Of a stretch of 64,000 bases of DNA, positions 30,022 to 39,252 are shown piece after piece. The translations under genes and the position numbers were made by a program. Position 1 is the first letter of the stretch; every line of letters starts with the position of its first letter. The notes beneath the pieces were generated by a model that saw only the letters and a list, made by a program, of their open reading frames with translations, had not been told where the DNA came from and made no database searches. Source of the DNA: Luteibacter sp. Sphag1AF (GTDB taxonomy: Bacteria > Pseudomonadota > Gammaproteobacteria > Xanthomonadales > Rhodanobacteraceae); contig NZ_JACHYH010000011.1 of NCBI RefSeq assembly GCF_014192715.1, positions 1 through 64,000 of the forward strand. The letters are read 5' to 3'.

Positions 30022-30204
30022 ATCGGGCGACAGCGTCACGCTTGCACCGGCGCACCCAATGAGGCCATGAACGCCTACATCCTATGGCCGAATAAAACGG
30101 CAATGGCAGGCATCGTCGCGAGTCGGGACATCGGGGGCGTGAACGTCCACGTCCGCAGGATTGCCGACTGTTTTGCCGAAAAAATGTCGGTGGCTATGGC
30201 GCCT
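30022..30204 (+). pseudogene. Decayed 5' end of a dienelactone hydrolase gene
   Basis: Sixty-one codons align without a gap to residues 1-61 of the intact DLH at 30685-31359 on the other strand (shared PNE, IVxxxxIxGVN, ADxFA and VAxAP). About half of the last 46 positions are identical. The start codon aligned to ATG reads ATC, and similarity stops at 30204, shortly before a hairpin and the HIT gene. Upstream, TTTCCCTGTCA and CACAATCA, at 29991-30009, are also shared with the intact gene's leader. The spacing to the neighbouring 113-aa gene (152 bases) nearly equals that of the intact pair (153). Confidence 0.75.
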
Positions 30205-30221
30205 CGTGACCGGAGTGCATG

Positions 30222-30262
30222 CAATGGCCCGACGCGGCATGTACTGCGACGTCGGGCCATTG
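30222..30262. other. Perfect inverted repeat next to the HIT gene end
   Basis: CAATGGCCCGACG (30222-30234) and its exact complement (30250-30262) form a 13-bp stem with a 15-base loop. It begins 4 bases after the HIT gene stop in the transcribed direction. No T-run follows, so it may protect the transcript end or mark the junction where the DLH copy was broken. Confidence 0.5.
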
Positions 30263-30265
30263 CCA

Positions 30266-30688
30266 TCATTGTCCGGGTAACTCCACAGGCAGCTTTTCGC
30301 GGAGGCGACGGATCAGCTCGGCAGAATCCGTTTCATCCCGCGGTAATGGCCGGCCGCTTCCCCATACAGGGCCGGGCCACGCATCGTCGCCCACGCGGCG
30401 GGCAACGACATGCACATGCAGCTGCCGCACGATGTTGCCCAGCGCACCGATGTTGATCTTCTCGCACGGGCCCGTACCGCGCAGGGCCTCCGTTGCCTGG
30501 TTCACTTCGTCCCACAACGCCTGCTGGTCGCTCCTGGAAAGGTCCGTGATCTCGGCCAGGCCGTCATGCCTCGGCACCAGTACCAACCATGGGAAGCGTG
30601 CGTCGTTCATCAGCAGGACACGGCAAAGCGGCAGGTCGCCCACCACAAGCGTGTCGCCCGCGAGGCGGGCATCCAGTTCGAACCTCAC
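30266..30688 (-). CDS. HIT family protein
   Basis: A 140-residue histidine-triad protein. The catalytic segment reads QLHVHVVARR (His91 and His93), with glutamine in place of the first triad histidine, as in several bacterial HIT proteins. Members hydrolyse dinucleoside polyphosphates or nucleotide phosphoramidates, but the substrate here cannot be told. It overlaps the upstream DLH gene by 4 bases, so both are translated from one message. Confidence 0.85.
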   Translation of the reverse strand: MRFELDARLAGDTLVVGDLPLCRVLLMNDARFPWLVLVPRHDGLAEITDLSRSDQQALWDEVNQATEALRGTGPCEKINIGALGNIVRQLHVHVVARRVGDDAWPGPVWGSGRPLPRDETDSAELIRRLREKLPVELPGQ

Positions 30689-31359
30689 GCGTCAGCGGCC
30701 AGATGTTTTGCGAAGAACGCGAGCGTGCGCTCCATCGCCAGCGTCGCACTGGACTCGTCGTAGCTGGAGCGTGCGTCGCAGTTGAAGCCGTGATCCGCCG
30801 GATACACCCAGGTATCCATTTGCGGCATCAATTCGCGATGCTTTTCCACCATGTCTGCCGGGATGGAGTGATCACGTTCCCCGAAATGGAACACCACGGG
30901 CGCCTTGGCTTCCTCGGTGAGAAACGGAACGTTGCGCGAGCCGTAGTAACTGGCCGAGGGCAGGCCAAGCCGGATGGCAGCCATCACCGCGATGGTGCCG
31001 CCCCAGCAATATCCCACCGTGCCAACCTTGCCGGCGTCGGCGATGGCGAGCGCGGCAATGCCTACGTCCTCCATCGGACGACGAAGGCCCAGTTCGGTGA
31101 CCAGTTTCACGCCTTTCTGCGCCGACTCAGGGTCATAACCCATGTCCACGTGCTTCTGCACAGGATCAAACAGGGCGGGCGCTATGGCGACATACCCCTG
31201 GTCGGCAAACCGGTCGGCCACGCTGCGAATATGGGCGTTCACGCCGAAGATTTCCTGGATCACCACGATGCCGCCTTTGGGCGTCCCGGCAGGCCGTGCG
31301 ACGTAGGCGTCCATGGACTCATTGGGTCGGGTGGTGTCGAGAGTGATGAAGCTACCCAT
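30685..31359 (-). CDS. Dienelactone hydrolase family protein
   Basis: A 224-residue alpha/beta hydrolase of the DLH family. The nucleophile is the cysteine in GYCWGG, the acid lies in GERDHSI and the histidine in PADHGF, giving the Cys-Asp-His triad of this family. The substrate may be an ester or lactone other than a dienelactone, since no aromatic degradation genes are near. It is divergent from the 113-aa gene at 31513 and followed, with a 4-base overlap, by the HIT gene. A decayed relative of its first 61 codons lies at 30022-30204. Confidence 0.88.
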   Translation of the reverse strand: MGSFITLDTTRPNESMDAYVARPAGTPKGGIVVIQEIFGVNAHIRSVADRFADQGYVAIAPALFDPVQKHVDMGYDPESAQKGVKLVTELGLRRPMEDVGIAALAIADAGKVGTVGYCWGGTIAVMAAIRLGLPSASYYGSRNVPFLTEEAKAPVVFHFGERDHSIPADMVEKHRELMPQMDTWVYPADHGFNCDARSSYDESSATLAMERTLAFFAKHLAADA

Positions 31360-31410
31360 CGTAAACTCCGTGATTGTGGGTGACAGGGAAACGGTGACTG
31401 GCCATCAGTG

Positions 31411-31426
31411 GTAGGAATACTCCTAC
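31411..31426. promoter_or_regulatory. Palindrome in the DLH/113-aa divergent region
   Basis: GTAGGA-ATAC-TCCTAC has two perfect 6-bp arms. It sits about 50 bases from the DLH start and 86 from the 113-aa gene start, a position that could serve as an operator for both. The duplicated copy keeps one arm (TCCTAC at 29970-29975) followed by the same GATGGCC block. Operator function is inferred. Confidence 0.35.
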
Positions 31427-31512
31427 AAGCGTGCAATCTCCGCGAGAGCAGCGAGTGGATGCGTCTCACGGGCAGGTGCATAGTCCGGCTCCCTGACGAC
31501 GGAAGTAATGCC

Positions 31513-31854
31513 ATGGCGCTGACGATTACATCCACGAATGCGGGCGTTCAGAACTATATTGACCAGACGATGGGAGACGAGGATGTCACGCTGGATGAGT
31601 TTGAGGCCTTGAGCAAGGCAGCTGACAGGCGGGCAGGCAACCTGGACTATCCGGCGTTGACCGATACGATGGCCGCTTTTCAGAAAGCGGCCGACGATCT
31701 GGCGGAAGCGACAAAAGCCCTGGCATCTGCTGCCAGGCGCGGGGAGATCACAGGCTATAAGCTTGACGCGGTGATGGGTGTCGTCGAGTTCCAGCTTGCC
31801 TACGTCGTTGCAGGTTACGAAACCTACTTTGAGCACGAAGAGCCGATGCCCTGA
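31513..31854 (+). CDS. 113-residue protein of unknown family, paralogue B
   Basis: The same length as paralogue A at 29528-29869 and alignable end to end without gaps. The conserved blocks (TSTxxGV, VTLDEFEALSK, EFQLAYV) point to an all-helical fold with a polar N-terminus and amphipathic helices. There is no signal peptide, no membrane segment and no cysteine. The ATG at 31513 follows GGAAG and matches the paralogue's start. It is transcribed away from the intact DLH-HIT operon. I know of no assigned function. Confidence 0.75.
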   Translation: MALTITSTNAGVQNYIDQTMGDEDVTLDEFEALSKAADRRAGNLDYPALTDTMAAFQKAADDLAEATKALASAARRGEITGYKLDAVMGVVEFQLAYVVAGYETYFEHEEPMP

Positions 31855-32046
31855 GGCTTTCCCGCGTGTCGCCGGCCCAGGCTCCCTGCTCGACGAAAGC
31901 TTCGTCTGGCGCAGGTAGCCGGTTGCGCTATAAATGAGTCCATTCCCCGTTGAGACCTGCCCCGATCCCTGGCAAAGGTGTCTTTCGGGCGGGAAGGGAG
32001 GAACCGGGTATAATGGCCGGTTTCCCACCTCCCGGTACCCACGACC

Positions 32047-33366
32047 ATGTCGTCCCAGGCCGCCCCGAAAGTAGGTTTCGTCAGTCTCGGTTGTCCGAAG
32101 GCTTTGGTCGATTCCGAGCGCATCCTTACCCAGCTGAAAGTAGAGGGGTACGAGATCGTGCCGACCTACGGCGCGGCTGACGCCGTGGTGGTCAACACCT
32201 GCGGCTTCATCGACTCGGCCGTGCAGGAGTCGCTGGACGCCATCGGCGAAGCCCTTCACGAGAACGGCAAGGTCATCGTCACCGGCTGCCTGGGCAAGCG
32301 TTCGGAGCTGATCCGCGAGGCTTACCCCGACGTGCTGGCCATCACCGGGCCGCAGGATTACGCCAGTGTCATGAGCGCAGTGCACGCGGCACTGCCGCCC
32401 AAGCGTAATCCGCTGCTGGATCTGGTGCCGGACACGGGCGTGAAGCTCACGCCGAAGCATTACGCGTACCTGAAGATTTCCGAAGGCTGCAACCACCGTT
32501 GCAGCTTCTGCATCATTCCGTCGATGCGCGGTGACCTGGTCAGCCGTCCGGTGGACGAAGTGCTGATCGAGGCCGAAAAGCTGGTGAAGGGCGGCGTTCG
32601 CGAACTGCTGGTCATTTCCCAGGACACCAGTGCATACGGCGTGGACATGCGTTACGCCGAGCGCACCTGGCGCGGTCGCGAGTACCGCACGCGCATGACA
32701 GAGCTGTGCCAGGGCCTGTCCGAACTGGGTGTGTGGACCCGCCTGCACTACGTGTACCCGTACCCGCACGTGGACGAAGTCATGCCGCTGATGGCGGAAG
32801 GCAAGATCCTCCCGTACCTGGACATCCCGTTCCAGCACGCCAGCCCGCGCATCCTGAAACTGATGAAGCGTCCCGGCAACGTCGACAAGACGCTGGAGCG
32901 CATCCAGAACTGGCGCCGCCAGGTGCCGGACCTGACCATCCGCAGCACCTTCATCGTGGGCTTCCCCGGCGAGACCAACGAGGAATTCCAGGAGCTGCTC
33001 AACTTCTTGCGCGAAGCCGAGCTTGACCGCGTGGGCGCGTTTGCCTACTCGCCGGTGGACGGCGCGCTCGCCAACGATCTGCCGAACCCGATCGACGAAG
33101 AGCTGAAGGAAGACCGCCTTGAGCAGTTCATGGCGGTGCAGGCCGAAATCTCGGCAGCGAAGTTGCAGCGCAAGATCGGCCGCACCATGAAAGTGCTTGT
33201 GGATGAAGTGGACGCCGAGGGTGCATGGGGCCGTTCCAGCGCCGATGCGCCCGAAATCGACGGTGCCGTGCGCATCGACGATGGCCAGCTGCTGAAACCG
33301 GGTCAGTTCGTGGACGTGGTGATCGAAGACGCCGACGCGCACGATCTTTACGGTCACCTGGTCTGA
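32047..33366 (+). CDS. rimO: Ribosomal protein S12 methylthiotransferase RimO
   Basis: A 439-residue radical-SAM methylthiotransferase that modifies an aspartate of ribosomal protein S12. The N-terminal UPF0004 domain has the auxiliary-cluster cysteines ([24 protein letters not shown]). The radical-SAM motif is CNHRCSFC, and a C-terminal TRAM domain follows. The opening [15 protein letters not shown] distinguishes RimO from the tRNA enzyme MiaB. It is followed 3 bases later by a DUF3025 gene. The preceding 31855-32046 stretch shows only a leader. Confidence 0.96.
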   Translation: MSSQAAPKVGFVSLGCPKALVDSERILTQLKVEGYEIVPTYGAADAVVVNTCGFIDSAVQESLDAIGEALHENGKVIVTGCLGKRSELIREAYPDVLAITGPQDYASVMSAVHAALPPKRNPLLDLVPDTGVKLTPKHYAYLKISEGCNHRCSFCIIPSMRGDLVSRPVDEVLIEAEKLVKGGVRELLVISQDTSAYGVDMRYAERTWRGREYRTRMTELCQGLSELGVWTRLHYVYPYPHVDEVMPLMAEGKILPYLDIPFQHASPRILKLMKRPGNVDKTLERIQNWRRQVPDLTIRSTFIVGFPGETNEEFQELLNFLREAELDRVGAFAYSPVDGALANDLPNPIDEELKEDRLEQFMAVQAEISAAKLQRKIGRTMKVLVDEVDAEGAWGRSSADAPEIDGAVRIDDGQLLKPGQFVDVVIEDADAHDLYGHLV

Positions 33367-33369
33367 CCC

Positions 33370-34170
33370 ATGCGTTACGTGGCACCCACGAGGGCGGCCT
33401 TCGACCGCCGTCTTCTCGGGGTGCCACCGCTTTCCCGGTGGGCATTCGCCCACGATCTGCTCGGCTCTGATCATTGGCCCGACGTGGCGGCGCTCAATGC
33501 GCTGCCCGGCCGCGATGCCGGGCGCACGTTTGTCACGCAGGATGTGGCGCTGCTGTCCGATGGGCTGCATTACGAAGAGCGCATCGCGAATCACGGTGCC
33601 ATCGCCACGCGTGCAGACAACTGGCACGACCTTCTCAACGCACTCGTCTGGCTTCGCTATCCGGCATTGAAGCGTGCGCTCAATGCGAGGCAGATGGTCG
33701 AGATTGCGCTCATGGGGCGCAAGCAGCGCTCACGCCCGCAGTGTGCGCTTACCCATTTTGATGAGGCCGGTTTGCTGGTGGTGCTGAGTGATCCCGCGAT
33801 GCTGGACGCATGGGATGTCCACGACTGGCACGGGCTCTTCTGGCGTCACCGCGATGCATGGCTGCGTGGCGACGCGCGCGTGGAAGTGTTTGGACACGCG
33901 CTGCTGGAACACGCGCTGACACCGGACACGCTGCTGGTGGGCAAGGCGCTGGTGGTGATGGGCGATGCATCGGTGGATGTCGCGCAGCTGTGCGCCAACG
34001 TTATCAGTGACGGCAGCATTCTTCGAGATCCGCAGGAATTGCGCCCATTGCCGGTGAGCGGCGTGCCGGGCTGGCACACGCGAACGGATGAGGAAGCGTT
34101 CTATCGGGAAGCGGCGTGCTTTCAACCGCTGCGCGCCGGACGGACATATCCGCCGGCGCTGTTGGGCTGA
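33370..34170 (+). CDS. DUF3025 domain-containing protein
   Basis: A 266-residue soluble protein of the DUF3025 family, recognised from the NWHDLLNALVWLRYPALKRALN block, the LTHFDEAG segment and the GHALLEH motif. It is widespread in gammaproteobacteria and of unknown role. The NWHD and HFDE clusters could bind a metal. It starts 3 bases after rimO, so co-expression is likely. It converges with the response regulator gene at 34175. Confidence 0.8.
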   Translation: MRYVAPTRAAFDRRLLGVPPLSRWAFAHDLLGSDHWPDVAALNALPGRDAGRTFVTQDVALLSDGLHYEERIANHGAIATRADNWHDLLNALVWLRYPALKRALNARQMVEIALMGRKQRSRPQCALTHFDEAGLLVVLSDPAMLDAWDVHDWHGLFWRHRDAWLRGDARVEVFGHALLEHALTPDTLLVGKALVVMGDASVDVAQLCANVISDGSILRDPQELRPLPVSGVPGWHTRTDEEAFYREAACFQPLRAGRTYPPALLG

Positions 34171-34174
34171 TCGT

Positions 34175-34810
34175 TCAGATCAGGCCGTGATCGCGGGCGT
34201 ACTGACCCAGCAAGCTGTCGTGATCCACGCCTAACTTGCGCATCGCGTCGCGCTTCTGGCGGCTGATGGTCTTGACGGATTTGCCTTCGCGCTCTGCGAT
34301 TTCGCCCAGCGACAGGCCGCTGACAAACATCCGGATCACATCGCTCTCGCGGGGCGACAAAGGCATGTCGGTGGTGGGCGTGGCCGTTTTTTCTGCCTCG
34401 TTCAGCGCATGGAGCAGGCTTTCGCTGAGGTAGGTTTCACCGGCATCCACGGCGCGCACGGCGTCAGCCAGTTCATCCATCGGCGAGCGCTTGTCCACGA
34501 TGCCCGCCGCGCCGCGCGCCAGCATGGCGTGCAGGGCGCTGGCCCGGTCGATCATGGTCAGCACCAGCAGCGAAACGTCCGGAAATTCGCGGGTAACGTT
34601 CTCGATGAGCGTCAGGCCATCGTTCTGCGATTCGCTGGGCATCAGGAAATCGGTAATCACCACATCGCAGGGATGTTCGCGCAGCAGCTGGACCAGTTCA
34701 TCCGCATTCTTGGCGGTGGCCACCACATTGATGCCCGCGGTACGAAGGGCCAGGGAGCCCCCGATCGCTACCAGCGGGTGGTCGTCGGCTAGGATGACTT
34801 TGAGCGACAT
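34175..34810 (-). CDS. LuxR/FixJ-family response regulator, RcsB/EvgA-like
   Basis: A 211-residue regulator. The receiver domain has acidic residues in LADDHP, the phospho-acceptor Asp54 in VITDFLMP, and T/S and K further on. A C-terminal helix-turn-helix (LSPRESDVIRMFVSG, IAEREGKSVKTIS) follows. The MPSESQNDGLTLI segment and the S-x-K-T-I-S-x-Q-K helix recall RcsB. It is divergent from a BvgS-type hybrid kinase with 93 AT-richer bases between, the usual arrangement of a cognate pair. Targets are unknown. Confidence 0.9.
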   Translation of the reverse strand: MSLKVILADDHPLVAIGGSLALRTAGINVVATAKNADELVQLLREHPCDVVITDFLMPSESQNDGLTLIENVTREFPDVSLLVLTMIDRASALHAMLARGAAGIVDKRSPMDELADAVRAVDAGETYLSESLLHALNEAEKTATPTTDMPLSPRESDVIRMFVSGLSLGEIAEREGKSVKTISRQKRDAMRKLGVDHDSLLGQYARDHGLI

Positions 34811-34903
34811 GCTTTATGGTTCTCGTTTGGGACGGCGCGACAACTTCACGAATCGCTTGCCATTGATTATGCCTAGGAACCATCGTCGCGCGTACGGATC
34901 AGC

Positions 34904-37900
34904 ATGATTTTCCGAATTATCTTAATTTTACTGCTAATTATTCCCGTCTCCGTGCAGGCGCAGACTGACGCTGCGCCGCGTGAGCAAACGTCCTGGTTGC
35001 GTTTGCATCCGGTGCTGGTCGTGGGCGCGTACCGTGAGGGATACCCGCCTTTTGAGGAAATTCGTAGGGGTGAGCTGGAAGGGCTGGGCCCGGACTACCT
35101 TCGTGAGCTCGCCTCGCGACTGGGTGTCACCCTCGAAACCCGAATGTTTCCCACCTGGCCGGATTTGCTGGCTGCGCTCGCGCGCGGTGAGATTGACGTG
35201 GCGACCAGCGTCACCCCGCTGGAGGCAGGCATGCCCGGTGTTCGCGTGGGCGCGACCTATTTCGAGTCGCTGCCGGTGCTTGTGGAGCGCGTGGACGCAC
35301 CCGTGGCCAGCCCTCTGGACGAGTTGCAGGGCAAGATCGTGACGGTACACGCGGGCTATTTCGACGTGGCCGCGTTACGCCGCGAACTGCCCCAAAGCAC
35401 CATTCTTGAGACGGCATCTACCGAGGAGGCCCTGCGCCGGGTGGCCGATGGCCGGGCAGCCGCCTATATCGACAATCCTTACACCGCCCGCGAGTTCATC
35501 GGCCGGCTGGGTATGGAAAGCCAGCTGCGCATAGGCGCCCCGGTGGCGCTGCCCCTGAGCGCGCTGGCGTTCGCCGTGCCGGAAGACCGGGCTGTGCTGG
35601 GTGAGGCGCTTGATCGTGAACTGGCCGGGCTGACGGCAGCGGACCATGGACGCTTGCGCGCGCGTTGGGTCGGGCGCGATGTGGCGCCGCTGCCCCGGGC
35701 CGGCCAGATTCCCCTGAGTGCCAGCGAGCGCGCCTGGCTGCGCGGCCTGCCGGCCCTGCGCCTGGGTGTCGATCCCAGCTACGTACCTTTCAGCCTGTTG
35801 AGTGAGCGGGGCGAGGCCGAAGGTCTGGCGCTGGATTACGTGCGCGAGATCGCCGACGAACTGGGCATCCGCTTCATTCAGGTGCCCAGCGCCAACTGGA
35901 CGGAAACCGTGGGGCGCGTGAAGCGTGGTGAGGTGGACGTGGTAGGCGCGGTCAATCCGCGCAGCGCCACGTTCCCCTGGTTGCAGGCCAGTGTGCCGTA
36001 TCTCGAATTCCCCATCATGATCGTGACGCGCGAGGGCTCGCCCACCGTGGCGTCGCTGGACGATCTGGCCGGGAAGCGCGTCATTGCCAATACGTCGCGC
36101 GAACCGGTGAAGCGCCTCGTTGAGCGCATTGTCGACGTCAAGGCCATGCCGGTGACCACGGAGCAGGAGGGCCTGGAGCGCCTGGTCAACGGCGACGGCG
36201 ATGCCTTCGTCGGCAATCTTGCGTCCGTGGATTACCTCATTCGCGCGCATTACCTCGGTCGCCTGAAAGTGGCAGCGCCCACGGGCGAAAACGAAGCGAT
36301 TGCCATCGGCGTGCGCCGCGAGCTGGCGCCGCTGCTGCCACTGGTCAATCGTGTGCTGGTCAACATGGCACCGCGCAGGCAGCAGGAAATCCGCAATACC
36401 TGGTTCGCCTCGCACTACGTCGTGGGCCCCACGTGGCGTGACATTGCCGGACGGGTCGGCCCGTTTGTCGCGGTGCTGCTCGCATCGCTGGCGGCCATCA
36501 GCTACGCGTATCTGCGCCTGCGTCGTGAAACGCGGCTGCGCGTGCGCAGTGAGCGCCAGCTCGCCGACGTCACCGCGCATGTGCCGGCGGTCGTTTACGA
36601 ATTCATTCGCGACCGCCACGCGCATTATTCGCTGGCCTATGTGGGCGGCAATCCGGAAACCATCGTCGGCGCCACGGCCGACGAGCTTCTGGACGGTGGC
36701 TTGGCGGTACTGGAGCGCGTGGTGCCTGAAGATCGCGTGGCGCTGAAAGACGCCATCGAACGCTCCGCGCGCGAACTCACGCCATTGCATGCCACGATTC
36801 GCTATCGCCTGGAAGGTGCCACCCGGTACCTCAGTTCCGATGCCGTGCCACTGGCGCGTCCGGACGGGGCGGTGCACTGGAATGGTTACTGGATTGATGT
36901 AACCGCGCAGCAGCTGGCGGCACGCAATCTGGCGCGCGCCAAAGAAGAGGCGGAAGCCGCGACGCGGGCGAAAAGTGATTTCCTGGCCACGATCAGCCAT
37001 GAAATCCGCACGCCCATGAATGGCGTGATCGGCCTGCTGGATGTGCTGGAGCAAACCTCGCTGGACGGCGAGCAGCACTCTCTGGTCGCGACCATCGAGC
37101 ATTCGGCGTCTGCGTTGTTGCAGATTCTGGATGATGTGCTGGACTTCTCGAAGATCGAAGCCGGTCATCTTGAGCTGGAGCCGCGTCCGGCCGATCTTCG
37201 CGAACTGGTCGATGGCGCGGTCAGCATCATGGCGGGGCAGGCGCATTCAAAAGGCCTTCGCCTTCGCGTGCAACTGGACCCGCGACTCGCGGCGCTACAT
37301 GCGCTGGACGCCGGCCGCCTGCGTCAGGTGCTACTGAACCTCATCAGCAACGCGATCAAATTTACGGCGTCGGGCGAGGTCGTCGTGGAAGTGATCGTGG
37401 CCGACGATGCCATGGCGCGACAGGGCATGCAGATCCGGGTCACCGACACCGGCATTGGCATCCATGCGGCGAAATTGCGTCATGTGTTCGGGTCGTTCAG
37501 TCAGGCCGAATCGTCCACCACGCGCCGCTTCGGCGGCACGGGCCTGGGCCTTGCGATTTCGCGCCGGCTGGTCGAGCGCATGGGCGGCCATATCGGCATT
37601 GAAAGCGAACTGGGGCAGGGCTCCGCGGTTACCGTGACGCTTGATCTTCCGGTGGTATCGCGCGAACTGGTGCGGCGCGTGGATGGCAGGCACACCGCGT
37701 CCATTGATGGCGTCAGTCCGTCGTTGCATGCGGCGCTAGCGGGCATGCTGGAGACACTGGGCATAGCAACGGTGGAAGATGCGGGTGAGGTCCGCTTCAC
37801 CGGCGATGCAGCGGCCACGGGAGCGCGCGTCGTGCGGCTGGTGGATACCGTGCTGCCGCGCGGCCATGCGCGCGACGGCAGCACGCTGATCCTCAGCACC

Positions 37901-38755
37901 AATCCGCTCAAGTGGCCTGCCGTGGGCACGGTAGCCCGCTGGGCATTGGGGCAGGGCGACGACGCATTGTTCAGCGCCGACGCACGCACCCCCGTGCCCC
38001 GCAAGCACGCGCGCATCCTTCTGGCCGAGGATCATCCGGTCAACCAGCACCTCGTGCGCATTCAACTGGACCTGCGCGGCTACGCCTGCGATGTGGTGGA
38101 GAACGGCGAGGATGCACTACTGGCGCTCTCGCAAATTCAGTACGACCTGCTTCTGGTGGACTGCCACATGCCATTGGTGGACGGTTATGCGGTGGCCCGC
38201 GAGGTGCGCCGTCGTGAAGCTGGAGGGGATCGCCATCTGCCTATCATTGGCATGACGGCCGATGCACGGCCTGATCAGGACGACGCCTGCCGCGAGGCAG
38301 GCATGGACGACCTGTTGCGCAAGCCCGTGCGCCTGGATGCGTTTCACGCGGCCGTGGCGCGCTGGCTCAAGGCCGACGGTGTGGCCGCCGCAAACGAAGA
38401 CGCGCCGGCGGAGGCATTTGATCTGCCGCGCCTGCGCCGCACGTTCGGCGGCGACACGAACGTCGCACTGGTTGCCTCACACGGCGCGCAGGCGACGATG
38501 GATGCGTTGTCCCGATTTGATGACGTGCTGGCGCGCGGCGAGCCGGAGGAACTGGCGGGCTGGGTGCATCACGTGCTGGGTGGCGTGAATGCGTTCGGTA
38601 CATCGCATGTGGCCACCGAGGGCGACGCGCTGGAGCGCAGCCTGCGTGACACGCACGTTGTGGACGCCACCCGGCTGCGTGCCTATGCGCAGGACGTGCA
38701 TGGGTTCGCCGACAAGCTGCGTGCGCTGGCCAGGGAGCTGGGCGGCGAGGCTTAG
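34904..38755 (+). CDS. BvgS/EvgS-type hybrid sensor histidine kinase
   Basis: A 1283-residue sensor. A signal-like N-terminus is followed by two periplasmic SBP_bac_3 (Venus flytrap) domains at about 30-255 and 275-500, a transmembrane helix near 520-540, a PAS-like domain at about 550-670, HisKA with His699 in SHEIRTPMN, and a HATPase ([24 protein letters not shown]). A receiver with Asp1086 in LLVDCHMP and an HPt domain with His1223 in HHVLGG come last. The His-Asp-His order suits a four-step relay to the divergent regulator at 34175. The ligand is unknown. Between the HATPase and receiver domains lies a region of about 80 residues that may be a degenerate receiver. Confidence 0.93.
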   Translation: MIFRIILILLLIIPVSVQAQTDAAPREQTSWLRLHPVLVVGAYREGYPPFEEIRRGELEGLGPDYLRELASRLGVTLETRMFPTWPDLLAALARGEIDVATSVTPLEAGMPGVRVGATYFESLPVLVERVDAPVASPLDELQGKIVTVHAGYFDVAALRRELPQSTILETASTEEALRRVADGRAAAYIDNPYTAREFIGRLGMESQLRIGAPVALPLSALAFAVPEDRAVLGEALDRELAGLTAADHGRLRARWVGRDVAPLPRAGQIPLSASERAWLRGLPALRLGVDPSYVPFSLLSERGEAEGLALDYVREIADELGIRFIQVPSANWTETVGRVKRGEVDVVGAVNPRSATFPWLQASVPYLEFPIMIVTREGSPTVASLDDLAGKRVIANTSREPVKRLVERIVDVKAMPVTTEQEGLERLVNGDGDAFVGNLASVDYLIRAHYLGRLKVAAPTGENEAIAIGVRRELAPLLPLVNRVLVNMAPRRQQEIRNTWFASHYVVGPTWRDIAGRVGPFVAVLLASLAAISYAYLRLRRETRLRVRSERQLADVTAHVPAVVYEFIRDRHAHYSLAYVGGNPETIVGATADELLDGGLAVLERVVPEDRVALKDAIERSARELTPLHATIRYRLEGATRYLSSDAVPLARPDGAVHWNGYWIDVTAQQLAARNLARAKEEAEAATRAKSDFLATISHEIRTPMNGVIGLLDVLEQTSLDGEQHSLVATIEHSASALLQILDDVLDFSKIEAGHLELEPRPADLRELVDGAVSIMAGQAHSKGLRLRVQLDPRLAALHALDAGRLRQVLLNLISNAIKFTASGEVVVEVIVADDAMARQGMQIRVTDTGIGIHAAKLRHVFGSFSQAESSTTRRFGGTGLGLAISRRLVERMGGHIGIESELGQGSAVTVTLDLPVVSRELVRRVDGRHTASIDGVSPSLHAALAGMLETLGIATVEDAGEVRFTGDAAATGARVVRLVDTVLPRGHARDGSTLILSTNPLKWPAVGTVARWALGQGDDALFSADARTPVPRKHARILLAEDHPVNQHLVRIQLDLRGYACDVVENGEDALLALSQIQYDLLLVDCHMPLVDGYAVAREVRRREAGGDRHLPIIGMTADARPDQDDACREAGMDDLLRKPVRLDAFHAAVARWLKADGVAAANEDAPAEAFDLPRLRRTFGGDTNVALVASHGAQATMDALSRFDDVLARGEPEELAGWVHHVLGGVNAFGTSHVATEGDALERSLRDTHVVDATRLRAYAQDVHGFADKLRALARELGGEA

Positions 38756-39252
38756 TCGTATTCCACGGCCGCCACGCAGAAGCGTGTGCGACCACCGGGC
38801 AGTTCCGCATCGAACTCGTCGTCCACGCGCTTCTTCAGCACGGCGCGCGCCATGGGTGAGTCGATGCTGATCCAGCCAAGGCGGGCGTCGGTTTCGTCGG
38901 GGCCGACAATGCGATAGCGCACCATCTCGCCGGTTTCCACGTTTTCGATGTCTATGGTTGCGCCGAAGAACACGGCATCGCGCTGGGTCGGCGCCGCTTC
39001 CACTACTTTGAGCGCAGGGATGCGTTTGCTGAGATAGCGTGCGCGACGGTCGATCTCGCCGAGCTGCTTCTTGCGATAGATGTATTCGGCGTTCTCGGAG
39101 CGGTCGCCTTCGGCGGCTGCGGCGGCCAGTGCCTTGACGACTTCGGGCCGCACGGTGTGCCACAGGTGATCCAGTTCTGCCTTCAGGCGCTCGAAGCCTG
39201 CGCGCGTGATGATCGCGGTGGACGAGGGGGAGGGTGGACGCCAGCGGCTCAT
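38752..39252 (-). CDS. greB: Transcription elongation factor GreB
   Basis: A 166-residue Gre factor with an N-terminal coiled coil that enters the RNA polymerase secondary channel ([16 protein letters not shown] carries the conserved acidic tip) and a C-terminal FKBP-like domain. The MSRWRPP start is typical of GreB, so the ATG at 39252 was chosen over one 24 bases upstream. It rescues backtracked polymerase. Its stop overlaps the kinase gene end by 4 bases on opposite strands, and its start overlaps the stop of the next upstream gene by 4 bases. Confidence 0.93.
   Translation of the reverse strand: MSRWRPPSPSSTAIITRAGFERLKAELDHLWHTVRPEVVKALAAAAAEGDRSENAEYIYRKKQLGEIDRRARYLSKRIPALKVVEAAPTQRDAVFFGATIDIENVETGEMVRYRIVGPDETDARLGWISIDSPMARAVLKKRVDDEFDAELPGGRTRFCVAAVEYD

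Noticed and set aside
30075-30269. Short minus-strand gene of 64 codons beside the HIT gene
   Set aside because: It lies across the DLH remnant on the other strand, whose similarity is much stronger evidence.
31423-33627. Open frame of 734 codons antisense to rimO and the 113-aa paralogue
   Set aside because: It spans several confident plus-strand genes and has no recognisable domain.
35375-37246. Open frame of 623 codons antisense to the hybrid kinase
   Set aside because: Runs opposite confirmed sensor and kinase domains; the translated product is low in order and without motifs.
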